Shown here: piece after piece, positions 55,959 to 64,000 of the stretch
How positions within the stretch are numbered: the stretch's first letter is position 1
Layout of the letters: every line of letters starts with the position of its first letter
NCBI RefSeq assembly: GCF_049680855.1
Contig: NZ_JBMPGS010000001.1
Coordinates: forward strand, 1,116,001 to 1,180,000
Direction: 5' to 3'
Length of the DNA stretch: 64,000 nt
From: Salinimicrobium sp049680855
GTDB taxonomy: Bacteria > Bacteroidota > Bacteroidia > Flavobacteriales > Flavobacteriaceae
Notes under the pieces: generated by a model
The model's input: only the letters and a program-made list of their open reading frames with translations
What the model was told of the DNA's origin: nothing
Databases searched by the model: none
Translations under genes and position numbers: made by a program

Positions 55959-57965
55959 ATGGCTACGACAGAGAAGCACATATTAAACAGAATGTACATC
56001 GTGGTAGGCTGCATGTTCCTTTTTGCTGTCCTGGTAGGGTTGAAGTTGATGGATATACAATTCGTGGAGGGCGAAGAATACAAGCAGTTGGCCCAGGAGA
56101 GAACCTACAGGAATTTTACAATTCCTGCAAACCGTGGTAATCTTTACGATGTAAACGGGAATCTTCTGGCGACTTCTGTTCCAAAATATGACATAAGGTT
56201 TGATGCTGTAACGGTTTCGGATAAAAATTTTGAGGAAAATATCACGCCGCTTTCAGAAGAGTTGTCGAAAATGTTTGGGAAGTCTGCCGCACATTATTCC
56301 CAAACCTTACGGACTGCACGTGCAAATCGCCACAGGTATTTTCTCATTGCGCGTAATCTTGGCTATTCCGAATATATTAAGGTGAAGAATTTTCCCATGT
56401 TCAGGCTAGGTTCCAATCGCGGCGGCATTATCGTAGAGCAGCGTACCGTAAGGGAGCATCCTTTGGGTAAAATGGGGGAAAGAACGGTGGGTTACGAGCG
56501 CCAGGATGAAAACGGATATTTTACAAGAGTGGGTTTAGAAGGTGCTTTTGGACCATACATGCGTGGCAAAGAAGGACGGCGGCTTAAGCAAAAGATCGCC
56601 AAGGGGCAGTGGAAGCCTATAAGTGACAATAATGAACTGGAGCCAAAAGACGGTTATGATCTTATCTCTACCATAGATGTAAAGATTCAGGATATTGCCC
56701 ACCATGCTCTATTAAAGCAGCTGGAAAAATATGAAGCAGATCATGGCTCTGTTGTGGTAATGGAAACCGCAACTGGGGAAATACGTGCGATTTCCAACCT
56801 CGGCCGCACTTCCAGAGGCACCTATTATGAAAAATTGAATTACGCTGTAGGTGAATCTCATGAACCGGGATCAACCTTCAAGTTGATGGCCATGGTAGTG
56901 GCACTGGAGGACAAGGTAATTGACACCAGTACAGTGGTTGATACCGAGAACGGGATCATGACCATCTACCGTCGAAAAGTAAGAGATTCGCGCCGTGGAG
57001 GATATGGAAAAATTTCTGCTGCCAAGGCTTTTGAAGTTTCTTCAAACGTGGGGGTGGTGAAACTTATTTATGACAATTATAAAGATAAGCCACAGGAATT
57101 TGTAGACGCTCTTAAGGACATGCACCTTGGAGAGGAGCTGGGACTGGCAATAAAAGGAGAAGGAAAACCCTACATTCCGGCTCCGGGAGATAGTAAATGG
57201 TCCGGGTTGTCATTGCCGTGGATGGCATATGGTTATGGAAGTATCCAAATCACTCCGTTGCAAACCCTCACCTTTTACAACGCCATTGCCAATGGAGGGG
57301 AAATGGTAAAGCCAAGGTTTATTAAAGAGGTTAAGGAGTGGGATAAAACCATTGAAAAATTTGATAAAGAGGTGATCGATCCTCAAATATGTTCTGAAGA
57401 AACGGTGGCGAAGGTGCAGGAAATGATGAAAAATGTGGTGGAAAGAGGTACCGGAAAAAGCCTTTATGATCCCGATTTTTCCATGGCAGGAAAAACCGGA
57501 ACTGCACAAACCGAATATTGGATGGACGACTGGCCGTCAAACCCTCGGTACATTTCCTCTTTTGTAGGATATTTCCCGGCAGAAAATCCTAAATACTCCT
57601 GTATTGTGGTCATCCATAAACCCAACAACAAAATTGGTTATTACGGTGCCGATGTAAGCGGACCTGTATTTAAGAGAATCGCTCAAAAGATCTTTACAGA
57701 TACTCCGGTGACCGATGAACTTCAGAATCTTGACAGTACCGACGCGAAGATTGAGAAAAAATACGAACAGTACTTTGCCATTTCAAGATCTGCAAAGCAG
57801 GTGATGCCAGATTTAAGAGGAATGCCTGCCATGGATGCTATTTCCATTCTTGAGAACCTGGGACTACAGGTGAAGATATCCGGAAATGGGAAAGTAGCTC
57901 AACAATCTATACGCGCCGGGGAAAGCATTAAACCAAACCAGACGATAAACCTGAATTTAAGTTGA
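55959..57965 (+). CDS. ftsI: Septal peptidoglycan transpeptidase (class B PBP) with PASTA domain
   Basis: A 668-residue bitopic penicillin-binding protein cross-linking septal peptidoglycan. A transmembrane helix lies at about residues 11-32. It is followed by the PBP dimerisation module (FTIPANRGNLYDVNGNLLAT). The transpeptidase domain has Ser305-xx-Lys308 in GSTFKLM, Ser361-Ser-Asn363 in EVSSNVGVV and Lys512-Thr-Gly in AGKTGTAQT. A single C-terminal PASTA domain (about 608-668, QVMPDLRGMPAMDAISIL) may bind peptidoglycan; it is absent from E. coli FtsI but usual in this phylum. Its stop overlaps the TTG start of murE, and ftsW follows three genes later. Confidence 0.95.
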   Translation: MATTEKHILNRMYIVVGCMFLFAVLVGLKLMDIQFVEGEEYKQLAQERTYRNFTIPANRGNLYDVNGNLLATSVPKYDIRFDAVTVSDKNFEENITPLSEELSKMFGKSAAHYSQTLRTARANRHRYFLIARNLGYSEYIKVKNFPMFRLGSNRGGIIVEQRTVREHPLGKMGERTVGYERQDENGYFTRVGLEGAFGPYMRGKEGRRLKQKIAKGQWKPISDNNELEPKDGYDLISTIDVKIQDIAHHALLKQLEKYEADHGSVVVMETATGEIRAISNLGRTSRGTYYEKLNYAVGESHEPGSTFKLMAMVVALEDKVIDTSTVVDTENGIMTIYRRKVRDSRRGGYGKISAAKAFEVSSNVGVVKLIYDNYKDKPQEFVDALKDMHLGEELGLAIKGEGKPYIPAPGDSKWSGLSLPWMAYGYGSIQITPLQTLTFYNAIANGGEMVKPRFIKEVKEWDKTIEKFDKEVIDPQICSEETVAKVQEMMKNVVERGTGKSLYDPDFSMAGKTGTAQTEYWMDDWPSNPRYISSFVGYFPAENPKYSCIVVIHKPNNKIGYYGADVSGPVFKRIAQKIFTDTPVTDELQNLDSTDAKIEKKYEQYFAISRSAKQVMPDLRGMPAMDAISILENLGLQVKISGNGKVAQQSIRAGESIKPNQTINLNLS

Positions 57966-59425
57966 CGATTTTAAAAGACATATTATATAAAGTTCCGTTG
58001 GAAGCAGTAATTGGCGACACCAACACCACCGTGAATGCCATACATTTTGATTCCAGAAAAGTGGATTCAAACGACGTTTTTGTCGCTATTAAAGGAACAA
58101 AATCTAATGGACATGATTTCATCGAACCATCTATCAAAAAAGGTGCATCTGTCATTGTTTGTGAGGAGCTTCCTAAAGAACATGAAAACGGCATTACTTA
58201 TGTCCAGGTGCAGGATTCTCACAAGGCTCTTGCCATCATGGCGGCAAATTTCTACGGAAATCCTTCCGAAAACCTTAGGCTTGTAGGTGTAACCGGAACC
58301 AATGGTAAGACTACCATTGCTTCCCTGCTTTACCAGCTGTTCACAAAAGCCGGTTTTAAGGTGGGATTATTATCTACCGTTGAAATTAAAGTGGGTGAGG
58401 AAAGTTTTAAAACCTTGCACACCACGCCAGATTCCCTGATCATTAATTCTTACCTCAAAAAAATGAACGAGGCTGGAGTAGAGTATTGTTTTATGGAAGT
58501 GAGTTCCCACGGGATTGCCCAGCACCGTACTACGGCATTGAATTTCGCCGGCGGGATTTTCACCAATCTGTCGCACGAACACCTGGATTATCACAGTTCC
58601 TTTGCTGAATACAGGGATGTCAAAAAGAGGTTTTTTGATGAACTTTCTCCTTCGGCATTTGCGCTTACCAATATTGATGACAAGAACGGGCCGGTGATGC
58701 TTCAGAACACCAAAGCCAAAAAGGTCACTTACGCCCTTAAATCTTATGCAGATTATTCAGCAAAAATCCTGGAAAATGAATTCAGCGGATTGCTTCTTAA
58801 GATCAACGGGCAGGATGTATGGACCAAGCTCATAGGAACTTTTAATGCATACAACGTTCTGGCTATTTACGCAGCCGCGGAATTGCTTGGCCTGAAGACG
58901 CTTGAAAGCCTGAAATATATAAGTGAACTGCAGGCCGTAAGCGGCAGGTTTCAGTATTTCATTTCCGAAGGAAAAGTTACGGCAATCGTAGATTACGCAC
59001 ACACGCCCGATGCTTTGCAAAATGTACTGGAAACGATCAATACCATTCGTACGAAAAACGAAGAACTTATTACCGTGGTTGGCTGCGGCGGAGATCGCGA
59101 CAAAACAAAACGGCCAAAAATGGGATATATCGCTTCGGCTTTAAGTACTAAAGTGATATTTACCAGCGATAATCCACGTACCGAAGACCCCGATAAGATC
59201 GTGGAAGAAGTGGAAGCCGGGGTGGAACCACAGAATTTCAAGAAAATAATGTCCATAACCAACCGCAAGCAGGCGATAAAAACTGCCTGCCAAATAGCGG
59301 GTAAGAATGATATTATTCTCATTGCCGGCAAGGGTCATGAGACGTACCAGGAGATCAACGGAGAAAGATTTGATTTTGATGATCTAAAGATCGTAACAGA
59401 ATTTCTAAAAGAATTAAAAAAATAA
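57962..59425 (+). CDS. murE: UDP-MurNAc-tripeptide synthetase MurE (meso-diaminopimelate type)
   Basis: Adds the third stem-peptide residue to UDP-MurNAc-L-Ala-D-Glu in the cytoplasm, using ATP. The 487-residue Mur ligase has the N-terminal UDP-binding domain with HFDSRKVDSNDVFVAIKG. The ATP P-loop is GVTGTNGKTTIASL, the central HTTPDS and EVSSHGIAQHR segments follow, and the C-terminal domain has the DNPR motif (Asp403-Arg406, SDNPRTEDP) that specifies meso-diaminopimelate rather than lysine. The start is TTG at 57962, overlapping the ftsI stop; homologues begin with the same TILKDILYKV stretch. It lies 30 bp before mraY. Confidence 0.96.
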   Translation: MTILKDILYKVPLEAVIGDTNTTVNAIHFDSRKVDSNDVFVAIKGTKSNGHDFIEPSIKKGASVIVCEELPKEHENGITYVQVQDSHKALAIMAANFYGNPSENLRLVGVTGTNGKTTIASLLYQLFTKAGFKVGLLSTVEIKVGEESFKTLHTTPDSLIINSYLKKMNEAGVEYCFMEVSSHGIAQHRTTALNFAGGIFTNLSHEHLDYHSSFAEYRDVKKRFFDELSPSAFALTNIDDKNGPVMLQNTKAKKVTYALKSYADYSAKILENEFSGLLLKINGQDVWTKLIGTFNAYNVLAIYAAAELLGLKTLESLKYISELQAVSGRFQYFISEGKVTAIVDYAHTPDALQNVLETINTIRTKNEELITVVGCGGDRDKTKRPKMGYIASALSTKVIFTSDNPRTEDPDKIVEEVEAGVEPQNFKKIMSITNRKQAIKTACQIAGKNDIILIAGKGHETYQEINGERFDFDDLKIVTEFLKELKK

Positions 59426-59455
59426 TTCTTCCGCAGGAAGGAAGTAGGAAAGCTT

Positions 59456-60700
59456 ATGTTGTATCACTTATTTGAATATTTAGAGCGATTATACCAGTTT
59501 CCGGGGGAGAGTTTGTACCAGTACATCTCTTTTCGGTCTGCCATGGCGATCATTTTTTCTTTGGGTATCTCAACTATTTTTGGAAAAAAGATCATCAACT
59601 ATCTGCAGCGCCAGCAGGTGGGAGAAAGTGTGCGGGATCTTGGCCTGGAAGGGCAGAGCGAAAAAGCAGGTACGCCAACTATGGGTGGTGTGATTATTAT
59701 CATTGCCACGCTCATTCCTGTCTTACTTTTTGCGAATCTCACAAATATTTACGTGATCCTGTTGATTGTGACCACGCTTTGGATGGGAGCAATTGGTTTT
59801 ATAGATGATTATATTAAAACCTTTAAAAAAGACAAAGAAGGGCTAAAAGGCATTTTTAAAGTATTTGGCCAGATAGGTCTTGGACTCATTGTAGGTGCTA
59901 CTATTTATTTTCATCCAGATATTACCATTAATGAAAACCCGGTGCTGCCCAGCAGAACATCGGCTGTAGAGATGGTTTCTTCAGCGGGAAATCCTGAAGC
60001 AAAGATTTCTACGGAAGAAAAGTCAACCAAAACCACCATTCCGTTTGTAAAAAATAATGAATTCAATTACGCCAGTCTCATTTCCTGGATAAATCCAGAA
60101 TGGGCGAAATATGCCTGGCTTATCTTTATTCCAATTGTCATTTTCATCGTAACAGCGGTATCAAACGGGGCAAACCTTACAGACGGAATTGACGGACTAG
60201 CGGCAGGAACTTCAGCAATTATTGTTCTTACGCTGGGGCTGTTTGCCTGGGTTTCGGGGAACATCATCTTTTCAGATTATTTGAACGTCATGTATATTCC
60301 GCGATCGGGTGAAATGACGATTTATATTTCTGCTTTTGCGGGAGCATTGGTGGGATTTCTTTGGTACAATACCTTTCCTGCCCAGGTTTTTATGGGCGAT
60401 ACGGGAAGTTTAACTATTGGCGGAATTATCGCGGTACTTGCCCTGGCCACTAGAAAAGAATTATTGATCCCGCTGTTGTGCGGTGTGTTTTTGATCGAAA
60501 ACCTTTCGGTAGTGATGCAGGTGGGCTGGTTTAAATATACCAAGAAGAAATATGGCGAAGGAAGGCGCATTTTTAAGATGTCACCGCTGCACCATCATTT
60601 TCAAAAAGCAGGTTTTCATGAGAGCAAGATCGTCGTGAGGTTCTGGATCATTGGGATCTTCCTGGCAATTGTCACTGTAGTAACATTAAAACTAAGATAG
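59456..60700 (+). CDS. mraY: Phospho-N-acetylmuramoyl-pentapeptide transferase MraY
   Basis: Forms lipid I by moving phospho-MurNAc-pentapeptide onto undecaprenyl phosphate at the inner membrane. The 414-residue protein has about ten transmembrane helices and the signatures AGTPTMGGVIIIIATL, GFIDDYIK (the conserved aspartates), NLTDGIDGLAAGTS, VFMGDTGSLTIGG and the His-rich loop FKMSPLHHHFQKAG. An extra hydrophilic loop of about 50 residues (about 160-212, with SSAGNPEAKISTEEKSTK) makes it longer than the 360-residue E. coli enzyme. It sits between murE and murD in standard dcw order. Confidence 0.95.
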   Translation: MLYHLFEYLERLYQFPGESLYQYISFRSAMAIIFSLGISTIFGKKIINYLQRQQVGESVRDLGLEGQSEKAGTPTMGGVIIIIATLIPVLLFANLTNIYVILLIVTTLWMGAIGFIDDYIKTFKKDKEGLKGIFKVFGQIGLGLIVGATIYFHPDITINENPVLPSRTSAVEMVSSAGNPEAKISTEEKSTKTTIPFVKNNEFNYASLISWINPEWAKYAWLIFIPIVIFIVTAVSNGANLTDGIDGLAAGTSAIIVLTLGLFAWVSGNIIFSDYLNVMYIPRSGEMTIYISAFAGALVGFLWYNTFPAQVFMGDTGSLTIGGIIAVLALATRKELLIPLLCGVFLIENLSVVMQVGWFKYTKKKYGEGRRIFKMSPLHHHFQKAGFHESKIVVRFWIIGIFLAIVTVVTLKLR

Positions 60701-60706
60701 CATAAA

Positions 60707-62083
60707 ATGGCAATTTCCACTCAAAATACAACTTTGAAGAACGACGGGAACAATTTCCTCGTCATTCTTGGTGGTGGTGAAAGCGGCGTGGGTACTGCTA
60801 TTCTAGCAAAACAAAAAGGTTACAGGGTCTTTGTGTCCGATCTTGGAAAGATAGCCGATAAATACAAGGAAACTCTGGTAGAACACCAGGTGGAATGGGA
60901 AGAGGAAAAGCATACTGAAAATGTCCTTTTTGAAGCCGGACTCGTAATGAAGAGTCCGGGGATTCCTGAGGACGCCCCAATGGTGAACCAATTGCGGGGC
61001 AAAGGCATCAATGTTATTTCTGAAATAGAATTTGCTTCAGAATTTACAGAGAGTCAAATTATCGGAATTACCGGAAGCAATGGCAAAACCACGACCACGT
61101 CTCTTACACATCATATTTTAAAGAATGGAGATCTAAATGTGTCAATGGCGGGAAACATAGGGAAAAGTTTCGCGCGGCAGGTGGCAGAAAATGCAGCAGA
61201 AACTTTTGTGCTGGAGCTAAGCAGTTTTCAGCTGGATGGAATTGAAAATTTCAGGCCACACATCGCGGTGCTTACAAACATCACCCCAGATCATCTGGAC
61301 AGATATAATCATAGGTTTGAAGAATATATTGCTTCAAAATTCAGGATTACTAAAAATCAGACAGAAGAAGACTTTTTTATATACGATGCAGATAACGAAA
61401 TTATTGCAAAATGGCTTAAAGAATTTCCTATTAGATCAAGAAAATTGCCTTTTTCCCTTCAGGAAGAATTGGAAAATGGCGCCTGTATAAAAAATGATGA
61501 AATACAAATCAAGATTGATAACAACATTTTCACTATGCCAACAAATACATTATCCCTGGAAGGGAAACACAATGCAAAGAATGCCATGGCTGCTGCCACG
61601 GTAGCGCAGTTGCTAAGAATTAGAAAAGAAACCATTCGGGAAAGCCTTGAAAATTTTCAGGGGGTAGAACATCGTCTTGAAAAGGTTTTGAAGATCAATA
61701 ATGTGCAATATATCAATGATTCTAAAGCGACCAATGTAAATGCCACTTATTATGCGCTGGAAAGCATGGAAGCAGAAACCGTGTGGATCGTTGGTGGCGT
61801 TGATAAAGGCAACGATTATTCAGAACTTTTGTCGCTGGTGAATGAGAAGGTAAAGGCGATCGTTTGCCTTGGTGTGGATAATTCTCGTATCCAGAATGCC
61901 TTCGGAAATTGTGTAGACACTATTGTGGAAACCCGCAATATGGAAGAAGCTGTAAGAGAAGCCTACAGACTTTCCGAAAAAGGGGATGCAGTTTTATTAT
62001 CTCCCGCATGTGCAAGTTTTGATCTCTTCAAGAACTATGAAGACAGGGGAAGACAATTTAAAGACGCAGTTAGAAATTTATAA
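60707..62083 (+). CDS. murD: UDP-N-acetylmuramoylalanine--D-glutamate ligase MurD
   Basis: Adds D-glutamate to UDP-MurNAc-L-Ala in the cytoplasm. The 458-residue protein has the N-terminal Rossmann-like domain (FLVILGGGESGVGTAILAKQ), the P-loop IIGITGSNGKTTTTSL, the central ELSSFQLDGIENFRP and TPDHLDRY, YINDSKATNVNATYYAL and the C-terminal LLSPACASFDLFKNYEDRG. All are typical of MurD. The chosen ATG at 60707 adds about 16 polar residues before the fold compared with some homologues; no later ATG would keep the first strand. It starts 6 bp after mraY. Confidence 0.95.
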   Translation: MAISTQNTTLKNDGNNFLVILGGGESGVGTAILAKQKGYRVFVSDLGKIADKYKETLVEHQVEWEEEKHTENVLFEAGLVMKSPGIPEDAPMVNQLRGKGINVISEIEFASEFTESQIIGITGSNGKTTTTSLTHHILKNGDLNVSMAGNIGKSFARQVAENAAETFVLELSSFQLDGIENFRPHIAVLTNITPDHLDRYNHRFEEYIASKFRITKNQTEEDFFIYDADNEIIAKWLKEFPIRSRKLPFSLQEELENGACIKNDEIQIKIDNNIFTMPTNTLSLEGKHNAKNAMAAATVAQLLRIRKETIRESLENFQGVEHRLEKVLKINNVQYINDSKATNVNATYYALESMEAETVWIVGGVDKGNDYSELLSLVNEKVKAIVCLGVDNSRIQNAFGNCVDTIVETRNMEEAVREAYRLSEKGDAVLLSPACASFDLFKNYEDRGRQFKDAVRNL

Positions 62084-62104
62084 TCAGAATAAGGATTGAT
62101 CGTC

Positions 62105-62125
62105 ATCCTGAATTTATTTCAGGAT
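62105..62125. repeat. REP-like intergenic hairpin
   Basis: ATCCTGAA (62105-62112) and TTCAGGAT (62118-62125) form an 8-bp stem with a 5-base loop, in the 59-bp gap between murD and ftsW. The surrounding GTCATCCTGAA...TTTCAGGATCTC wording resembles repeats I recall as very common between genes in Bacteroidota. Only one copy is seen in this window, so the repeat status is from memory. Confidence 0.5.
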
Positions 62126-62142
62126 CTCAACGAAATTAGAAA

Positions 62143-63351
62143 ATGAGTACTATTTTTTCATACGTAAAGGGAGATAAAGCCATCTGGGCCACCGCCGGAT
62201 TGTTGGCTGTATTTTCATTTTTGCCGGTGTACAGCGCCAGTAGCAATCTCGCCTATTTGTATGGAGACGGAAGTACATTTCACTACCTGGTCAATCATTT
62301 AATTTATCTCTTCCTGGGCTTTGTGATTATGTTCTTTATTCATAAAGTTCCTTATCACTATTTCAAAGGACTCTCCATTCTGGTGATGCCCATTCTGGTA
62401 GTGCTTCTCATTTATACCATTTCACAAGGTGTCACCATTGACGGGGCAAATGCCAGCCGATGGATCAACATCCCGTTTATTAATAAAACCTTTCAAACTT
62501 CCACACTAGCCTCTGTCGTGCTGCTTACGTACGTGGCGCGTTATATGGCAAAACTCAAGGACAGGGAGTACAATTTTGTGCAAACCATCTTGCCTTTATG
62601 GGTGCCGGTGGCGATTATACTAATGCTTATCCTTCCCGCTAACTTTTCAACTACAGCAATTTTATTTGCAATGGTTATTTTGCTGGTTTTTATTGGTGGA
62701 TATCCTTTTAAATACTTATCTATTATTGTAGGTTCTGGCCTTGTGGTGCTTTTGATCTTCGGGTTAACAGCAAAAGCATTTCCGGGGCTTTTTCCAAACA
62801 GGGTGGATACCTGGATAAGCAGGGTAGAAAATTTCGCCAATGATGAGGACACTGAAGCAGATTACCAGATAGAAAGAGCTAAAATTGCGATTGCCACTGG
62901 TGGTATTAGCGGTAACGGAATAGGCAAAAGTGTACAACGGAATTTTCTTCCGCAGTCTTCTTCAGATTTTATTTATGCAATCATTGTAGAGGAAATGGGG
63001 CTTATTGGCGGCCTTGGAGTTATGCTGGCTTATCTTTTATTACTATTCAGGATCATCATTGTAGCCACTAAAGCAAACTGCGCCTTTGGAAAATTGCTGG
63101 TCATTGGCCTGGGTTTACCCATTATCGTGCAGGCGCTGGTGAATATGGCGGTTGCGGTGGAGCTTTTTCCTGTAACCGGGCAAACCTTGCCGCTTATAAG
63201 TAGTGGTGGTTCTTCCATTTGGATGACCTGCCTGGCGCTGGGAATTATTCTTAGTGTTAGTGCGAAACGCGAAGAAGAGATAAAGCAAATCGAAGACCAG
63301 GAGAGCGAGGAGGAAGAAAATCCACTGGAAATTTTAAGTGAAGCGATATGA
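62143..63351 (+). CDS. ftsW: SEDS-family peptidoglycan glycosyltransferase FtsW
   Basis: Polymerises lipid II at the division septum together with the ftsI product. The 402-residue protein has about ten transmembrane helices starting with IWATAGLLAVFSFLPVYSAS. Characteristic segments are INIPF following GANASRW, LPANFSTTAILFAMVI, YQIERAKIAIATGGISGNGIGKS, SSSDFIYAIIVEEMGLIGG and the C-terminal FPVTGQTLPLISSGGSS. FtsW and RodA are hard to separate by sequence alone; the dcw position before murG decides for FtsW. The stop overlaps the murG ATG by four bases. Confidence 0.94.
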   Translation: MSTIFSYVKGDKAIWATAGLLAVFSFLPVYSASSNLAYLYGDGSTFHYLVNHLIYLFLGFVIMFFIHKVPYHYFKGLSILVMPILVVLLIYTISQGVTIDGANASRWINIPFINKTFQTSTLASVVLLTYVARYMAKLKDREYNFVQTILPLWVPVAIILMLILPANFSTTAILFAMVILLVFIGGYPFKYLSIIVGSGLVVLLIFGLTAKAFPGLFPNRVDTWISRVENFANDEDTEADYQIERAKIAIATGGISGNGIGKSVQRNFLPQSSSDFIYAIIVEEMGLIGGLGVMLAYLLLLFRIIIVATKANCAFGKLLVIGLGLPIIVQALVNMAVAVELFPVTGQTLPLISSGGSSIWMTCLALGIILSVSAKREEEIKQIEDQESEEEENPLEILSEAI

Positions 63352-64000
63352 AAAGAGGAGTACGAGTGATATTATCTGGAGGAGGAACAGGAGGGCATAT
63401 TTATCCTGCCATTTCAATTGCCAATGAGATAAAGGAACGATACCCTGATGCCGAAATTCTTTTTGTAGGAGCTGAAGATCGCATGGAAATGCAAAAAGTG
63501 CCCGAAGCAGGATATAAGATCGAAGGCCTATGGATCAGCGGATTTCAACGAAAATTAAGCTTCAAAAACCTGCTTTTTCCGGTAAAGCTTATGAAAAGTC
63601 TCTGGAAGGCAAAGAAAATATTAAACCGCTTTAAACCCGATGTGGTTGTTGGTACAGGAGGATTTGCAAGTGGCCCTCTATTGCAAATGGCGAATCAAAA
63701 TAACATTCCGACGGTAGTTCAGGAACAGAACTCTCTGGCGGGAGTAACGAACAAACTTTTGGCAAAAAAAGCTAACGTGATTTGCACGGCTTATCCAGAT
63801 ATGGAACGGTTTTTCCCCGCCGAAAAGACGGTTTTAACCGGAAATCCGGTGCGACAGGATCTTTTGAGCGTACCTCAAAAAAGGGAAGAAGCGATTTCAT
63901 TTTTTAAACTGGATCCTGAAAAGAAAATCTTACTTGTACTGGGCGGAAGCCTTGGTGCCCGGAAGATCAATGAACTGGTTCATGAAAATCTGGTGGAATT
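63348..64000 (+). CDS. murG: UDP-GlcNAc transferase MurG (lipid II synthesis), N-terminal part
   Basis: Converts lipid I to lipid II on the cytoplasmic face of the inner membrane. The first 217 codons are in the window and the rest lies beyond its end. Visible features are the glycine-rich loop VILSGGGTGGHIYPA, PDVVVGTGGFASGPLLQ, VQEQNSLAGVTNKLLA, VLTGNPVRQDL and the start of the second domain LLVLGGSLGARKINE. These are the conserved MurG (GT28) segments. ATG at 63348 overlaps the ftsW stop. murC and ftsQ/A/Z would be expected beyond the window. Confidence 0.95.
   Translation, partial: MKRGVRVILSGGGTGGHIYPAISIANEIKERYPDAEILFVGAEDRMEMQKVPEAGYKIEGLWISGFQRKLSFKNLLFPVKLMKSLWKAKKILNRFKPDVVVGTGGFASGPLLQMANQNNIPTVVQEQNSLAGVTNKLLAKKANVICTAYPDMERFFPAEKTVLTGNPVRQDLLSVPQKREEAISFFKLDPEKKILLVLGGSLGARKINELVHENLVE

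Noticed and set aside
1..64000. CRISPR arrays, tRNA/rRNA genes, insertion sequences, integrases
   Set aside because: No regular repeat-spacer pattern, no cloverleaf-like sequence noticed, and no transposase or recombinase motifs in any translated frame.

Overview
The window looks like a chromosomal segment of a marine or otherwise aerobic member of the Flavobacteriia (Bacteroidota). The evidence is gliding genes gldB and gldC, a SusC/SusD pair, Bacteroidota-type -7 promoter boxes (TAnnTTTG), few Shine-Dalgarno sequences, lipoproteins with acidic residues after the lipidated Cys, and a bifunctional DAHP synthase-chorismate mutase. Several start codons are GTG (rlmN, the ECF sigma gene, mraZ) or TTG (dnaG, murE). 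No tRNA, rRNA, CRISPR array, insertion sequence or integrase was seen. Genus cannot be fixed from the sequence alone; Gramella/Christiangramia-like genera are a reasonable guess.

Left core block (1-12878, all +): the end of an aminotransferase, tyrA, aroG-chorismate mutase, rsgA, dtd, two secreted DUF3857/transglutaminase-like proteins, a MazG-like pyrophosphohydrolase, a small membrane protein, aroA, queA, rlmN and a polyprenyl diphosphate synthase. These are aromatic amino acid, translation-quality and isoprenoid housekeeping genes.

Accessory block (13079-44402): one large polysaccharide utilisation locus (PUL). It opens with a membrane-spanning one-component regulator, followed by SusC, SusD and a surface lipoprotein with two LamG-like modules. 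Next come three tandem GH144-type (endo-beta-1,2-glucanase family) proteins, an alpha/beta hydrolase, a GH43, a GH3 beta-glucosidase, an SGNH/DUF4886 lipoprotein, a GH172 (DUF2961) and two sulfatases. On the opposite strand are a formylglycine-generating enzyme with both catalytic cysteines, a GH2 with a malectin-like tail, and a second esterase. The inferred job is to bind, cut, deacylate, desulfate and debranch a decorated glucan, probably with a beta-1,2-glucan-like backbone. No characterised PUL that I can recall has this enzyme set.

Right core block (44707-64000): an ECF sigma factor with a putative membrane partner and an outer-membrane barrel protein, dnaG, an atypical response regulator, nadE, gldB-gldC, engB and an alpha/beta hydrolase. 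The division and cell-wall (dcw) cluster follows: mraZ, rsmH, ftsL, ftsI, murE, mraY, murD, ftsW and murG, the last cut by the window end. The mraZ promoter carries three GTGGT repeats spaced exactly 10 bp apart, which look like the MraZ operator.

Separate from gene content, a short palindrome with core AAAATGNCATTTT recurs at least seven times across the window, both between and inside genes. It has no explanation from the annotated features.
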